Shown one piece after another: positions 62,101 through 64,000 of a DNA stretch of 64,000 nt. The stretch is from positions 1,357,773 through 1,421,772 of the forward strand of contig NZ_FTOL01000001.1 in assembly GCF_900156735.1 (NCBI RefSeq), written 5' to 3'. Below the pieces are notes generated by a model. That model had not been told where the DNA came from. It saw only the letters and a list, made by a program, of their open reading frames with translations, and searched no databases. Each line of letters opens with the position of its first letter. Positions within the stretch are counted from its first letter, which is position 1. The position numbers were made by a program, and so were the translations under genes. The DNA comes from Chryseobacterium ureilyticum (GTDB lineage Bacteria > Bacteroidota > Bacteroidia > Flavobacteriales > Weeksellaceae).

Positions 62101-63522
62101 TCCTTCAATTCCCTGAAGAGTAAAGATCGGAAGGTAAACAATCAGGATAATGATCTGACCGAAAACAGCACTGTTAACCATTTTAGTAGCAGAACTGGAA
62201 ACCTGATCATCCATTTCTTTTTTGCTGAGCATATTGTCTTTTCCAAAATGTTTTTTATGTGCCAACTGATGCAGAACGGCTTCCACAATAATAACGGCAC
62301 CATCCACAATAAGCCCGAAATCTAACGCTCCAAGGCTCATCAGGTTTCCTCCTACTCCAAAAATATTCATCATAATGATGGCAAAAAGCATTGCCAGAGG
62401 AATTACTGATGCTACCAATAATCCAGCTCTGAAATTTCCAAGGAATAAAACAAGAATGAAAACTACAATCAAAGCCCCTTCCATCAAGTTGGTTTTCACG
62501 GTACTGATGGTATTATTAACCATTTTCGCCCGATCAAGGAAAGGTTCAATCACAACTCCTTCCGGTAAAGATTCCTGTATTTTTTCAAGCCTTTGCTTGA
62601 TATTACCAATGACAACATTCGCATTTTCACCTTTAAGCATTAATACAATGGCTCCGGATACCTCACCCGTGTCGTTATAGGTCATGGCACCATACCTCGT
62701 TGCATACCCGATTTTCACATCAGCTACATCTTTTATATGAACAGGAATACCTTCTTTTGTTTCCGCTACCTGAATGCTTCCTATATCTTCCTTTGTTCCC
62801 AAAAGCCCTTCACTTCTGATAAAAAGTACAGTTTCCTTCTTCTCGATATAGGCACCTCCGGTATTCTGGTTGTTGTTCTCCAAAGCTGCAAAAACATCAT
62901 TGATATTGATATTAAATGCCTGAAGTTTGTTAGGATTAATAGCAATTTCGTACTGTTTCAGCTTGCCACCGAAGCTGCTGACATCTGCTACACCTTTGGT
63001 TCCTAATAACTGGCGTCTCACCACCCAATCCTGAATAGTTCTAAGTTCAGTTTCATCATACACATTTTCATAACCTTTCTTGGCTCTTACCACATATTGG
63101 AAAATCTCACCCAATCCGGTAGAAATAGGTCCCAGTTCAGGCTTTCCGATTCCTTCAGGAATGTTACTTTGCACAAGCTGTAGCCGCTCCTGAACCTGTT
63201 GACGTGCCCAATACACATCGGTATCATCATCAAAAACTACAGTTACCAATGAAAGTCCAAATCTTGAAAGACTTCGGAGTTCTGTAATTCCACTGATGTT
63301 ACTTGTTGCCTGCTCAATGGGAAATGTTACGAGACGTTCGATATCTGCAGCACCATACGATGGCGCAGTAGTAATAATCTGGACCTGATTGTTGGTGATG
63401 TCAGGCTGAGCGTCAATAGGAAGTTTGGTTGTTTCATATACTCCGAAAAGCACTAAGCCTATGGTGAACAGAGCAATGATGAGTTTATTCTTTACAGAAA
63501 ACTCAATAATTTTGTTTAACAT
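59185..63522 (-). CDS. Heavy-metal RND pump (CusA/CzcA) fused to a TolC-like outer-membrane protein
   Basis: A 1445-residue fusion. Residues 1-1040 are a complete CusA/CzcA-type pump of the usual length. It has 12 helices, two periplasmic domains, and the proton-relay helix GALDFGLIVDGAVIIVEAVL in the fourth-helix region. From an internal Met near residue 1041 (MKFSKKINYKK) a signal-peptide-like stretch (KLSVILLLVSFGSFQAQ) leads into a TolC-family protein (ITFEQALEKAYQQNGTLKS; QLEITGAFGQIQG; helical repeats to the end) of 405 residues. Fusions of this kind occur in Bacteroidetes. How the outer-membrane half crosses the membrane from inside one chain is unclear; it may be cleaved or restarted at the internal Met. 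Confidence 0.9.
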   Translation of the reverse strand: MLNKIIEFSVKNKLIIALFTIGLVLFGVYETTKLPIDAQPDITNNQVQIITTAPSYGAADIERLVTFPIEQATSNISGITELRSLSRFGLSLVTVVFDDDTDVYWARQQVQERLQLVQSNIPEGIGKPELGPISTGLGEIFQYVVRAKKGYENVYDETELRTIQDWVVRRQLLGTKGVADVSSFGGKLKQYEIAINPNKLQAFNININDVFAALENNNQNTGGAYIEKKETVLFIRSEGLLGTKEDIGSIQVAETKEGIPVHIKDVADVKIGYATRYGAMTYNDTGEVSGAIVLMLKGENANVVIGNIKQRLEKIQESLPEGVVIEPFLDRAKMVNNTISTVKTNLMEGALIVVFILVLFLGNFRAGLLVASVIPLAMLFAIIMMNIFGVGGNLMSLGALDFGLIVDGAVIIVEAVLHQLAHKKHFGKDNMLSKKEMDDQVSSSATKMVNSAVFGQIIILIVYLPIFTLQGIEGKMFKPMAQTVAFALIGAFILSLTYIPMMSSLVLSRKKKEKDNISDRVMSKIEIGHKKFLMKALKFRKTIIIGVLVLFAGAVFTLSRMGGEFIPSLEEGDFAVEMRILQGSNINETKKVTTQASSILLKQFPEVQKIVVKIGSAEIPTEPMPMDAGDMIIVLKPKKEWTSATSFPELSEKMSKALSVIPGLTTSFQFPVQMRFNELMTGARQDIVCKIYGEDLDSLTTYAKKLGSIINTVKGAQDLYIEPVEGAPQVVIDYNRSELSRYNISVAEINRVINMAFAGQTAGALYEGEKKFDIVVRMDNEHKKDIASIQNLLVPTSSGEQIPLSQLAKVELKDSPNQIQREDTKRRIIIGFNARGKDVQTVVEKLQQKVGKNLKFSPGYTISYGGTFENLNEAKARLGVAVPISLVMIFLLLFFAFGSVKHSLLIYTAIPLSAIGGVYFLALRGMPFSISAGVGFIALFGVAVLNGIVLISEFNRLKKNGINNTSRIVLMGTRIRLRPVLMTAFVASLGFLPMAISNGAGAEVQRPLATVVIGGLMLATLLTLFVLPILYVLFEHINKDKMKFSKKINYKKLSVILLLVSFGSFQAQENITFEQALEKAYQQNGTLKSTKLISDYQEKLKGSYLDLPQLEITGAFGQIQGEETDNSFGISQRFSFPTVYSKRKQMLNAEWNASVINQNLTKTQLTKEVTDVFYRILVLQEKKKVLEYISQLYNNFADKAGLRLKKGEANILEESTAEIQKEQIKVQLNSLDNDLNIAKLQLQLLLQSEKPYQPVSDKPIMNIGLQISEEMVKQHPELQYLQQQIKVSEAEVQLEKSRLLPELLVGYTNQSMKNINNNRFNSVQVGVGIPLFTKGQRALAKAAEAKIAITENQFQRKEIELKNRLEQQLNNYMNQQRIIENYEQKQLPKSETILKTAQKQMDVGEIDYLNWVILVNQAVKTKADYIDSLERLNQIGAELNFLISK

Positions 63523-64000
63523 GAAAAAATTATTAATTGAGAACTTGTAGCATGTATAAAAACTGCCAGGATTTGTTCTGAACTATAAAAACTTTAAAAC
63601 ACTTAAGCTATTTTAAGTGAAAGTTATAAGCTCATAAAGTACACTTAAGTTTGTGAAAATCTGATTTTCATCTTTAGTGAACTCATGTCGGAACAGCATT
63701 CGGGTATGCTACAGGTTGTATTGATAAATAATAAGAATTGACAGCTTTAGACAATAGTTTAAAGCATTGATTTTCAATTTTAAATCAATTAAGAAAGCCG
63801 TGGAGGCTGGAAAATATTGGAAAGGTAAAGGTTTGAGAAGTCCTTTTCCTGATAAATACTGTTTTTCTGAGGAATTTTGAATTCCTTAGGTTTCTGGATT
63901 TTAAATAGTCATTCCTTAAAAAGCTAATTTTTCATTTTGAAAATTATACTTGCCTAAGAAGATTTTGAGAACAACTTCGAGCCAAAAAAGAATTTGTTGT
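63523..64000. other. Upstream region of the RND operon
   Basis: No complete gene is seen. It holds repeated CACTTAA half-sites (63600-63650). On the minus strand a 39-codon open stretch ends at 63789 in SNIFQPPRLS, which may be the decayed or frameshifted end of a small secreted protein. Another short frame runs off the window edge. Confidence 0.4.
63600..63650. promoter_or_regulatory. CACTTAA repeats upstream of the RND efflux operon
   Basis: CACTTAA-N6-TTAAGTG is a perfect inverted repeat at 63600-63619. A third CACTTAA lies at 63642-63648 within the palindrome ACTTAAGT (63643-63650). It lies 80-130 bases before the pump start, where a regulator should bind. Confidence 0.5.

Noticed and set aside
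61372..62680. Several plus-strand ORFs of 82-101 residues opposite the RND pump
   Set aside because: Shadows of a long conserved gene; no domains or ribosome sites.
1..64000. tRNA, rRNA or CRISPR arrays
   Set aside because: No tRNA cloverleaf, rRNA segment or regularly spaced repeat array could be recognised by reading.

Overview
The window looks like chromosome of a Bacteroidetes bacterium of the Flavobacteriia, most like Chryseobacterium/Elizabethkingia relatives. The evidence is AT-rich sequence, type IX secretion (T9SS) sorting domains, Bacteroidetes promoter boxes (TAnnTTTG), DUF6443-type RHS proteins, and a conjugation module of the Bacteroides CTnDOT type. No rRNA, tRNA or CRISPR array was seen. 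The species call is an inference from gene content.

Layout. (1) 1-2500: end of a short-chain dehydrogenase gene, a MarR regulator, then decayed DNA with the tail of a T9SS surface protein and one small unknown gene. (2) About 2.6-43.6 kb: an integrative conjugative element (ICE). Its left edge is not resolved. In order it carries: a DNA-damage cassette (alkB-dnaE-dinB, divergent from a LexA/CI-like S24 regulator with two perfect GATACA-N3-TGTATC operators); a DUF4099/DUF3945 protein and topoisomerase III; an arsenic operon (arsR, DUF6428, arsC, arsN-like, acr3); the mobilisation genes mobC, mobB and mobA, with a DUF1016/YhcG nuclease gene inserted between mobC and mobB; a likely oriT; and the transfer operon, from the ParA-like traA to traO. 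(3) Inside the ICE, 31.3-40.3 kb, the distal tra genes are gone. In their place is a four-gene cassette: a T9SS protein, an SpvB/RHS-like protein, an RHS core protein with a JAB/MPN-like C-terminal domain, and a small lipoprotein overlapping its 3' end. This looks like a polymorphic toxin-immunity locus. (4) 40.7-43.6 kb: a RadC-like protein, two excisionase-like HTH proteins and an IntDOT-like tyrosine integrase. (5) 43.7-64 kb: ordinary host genes. They are an alpha/beta hydrolase, a two-component system with three membrane protein genes, NDH-2, a CLC chloride channel, an aldo/keto reductase, a pirin, a large nitronate-monooxygenase-like protein, and a heavy-metal RND efflux pair in which the pump is fused to a TolC-like protein.

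How the parts work together. The integrase, HTH proteins, mob, oriT and tra genes would excise and transfer the element. traK carries a 2-bp insertion and traO is cut short with traP/traQ absent, so self-transfer is doubtful as sequenced. Cargo gives arsenic export, a damage-inducible translesion/alkylation-repair set, and a candidate interbacterial toxin. The most interesting items are the RHS/JAB cassette that replaced the end of the tra operon, the self-contained SOS-like regulon, and a 13-base sequence shared by the start codons of the integrase and the first HTH gene.
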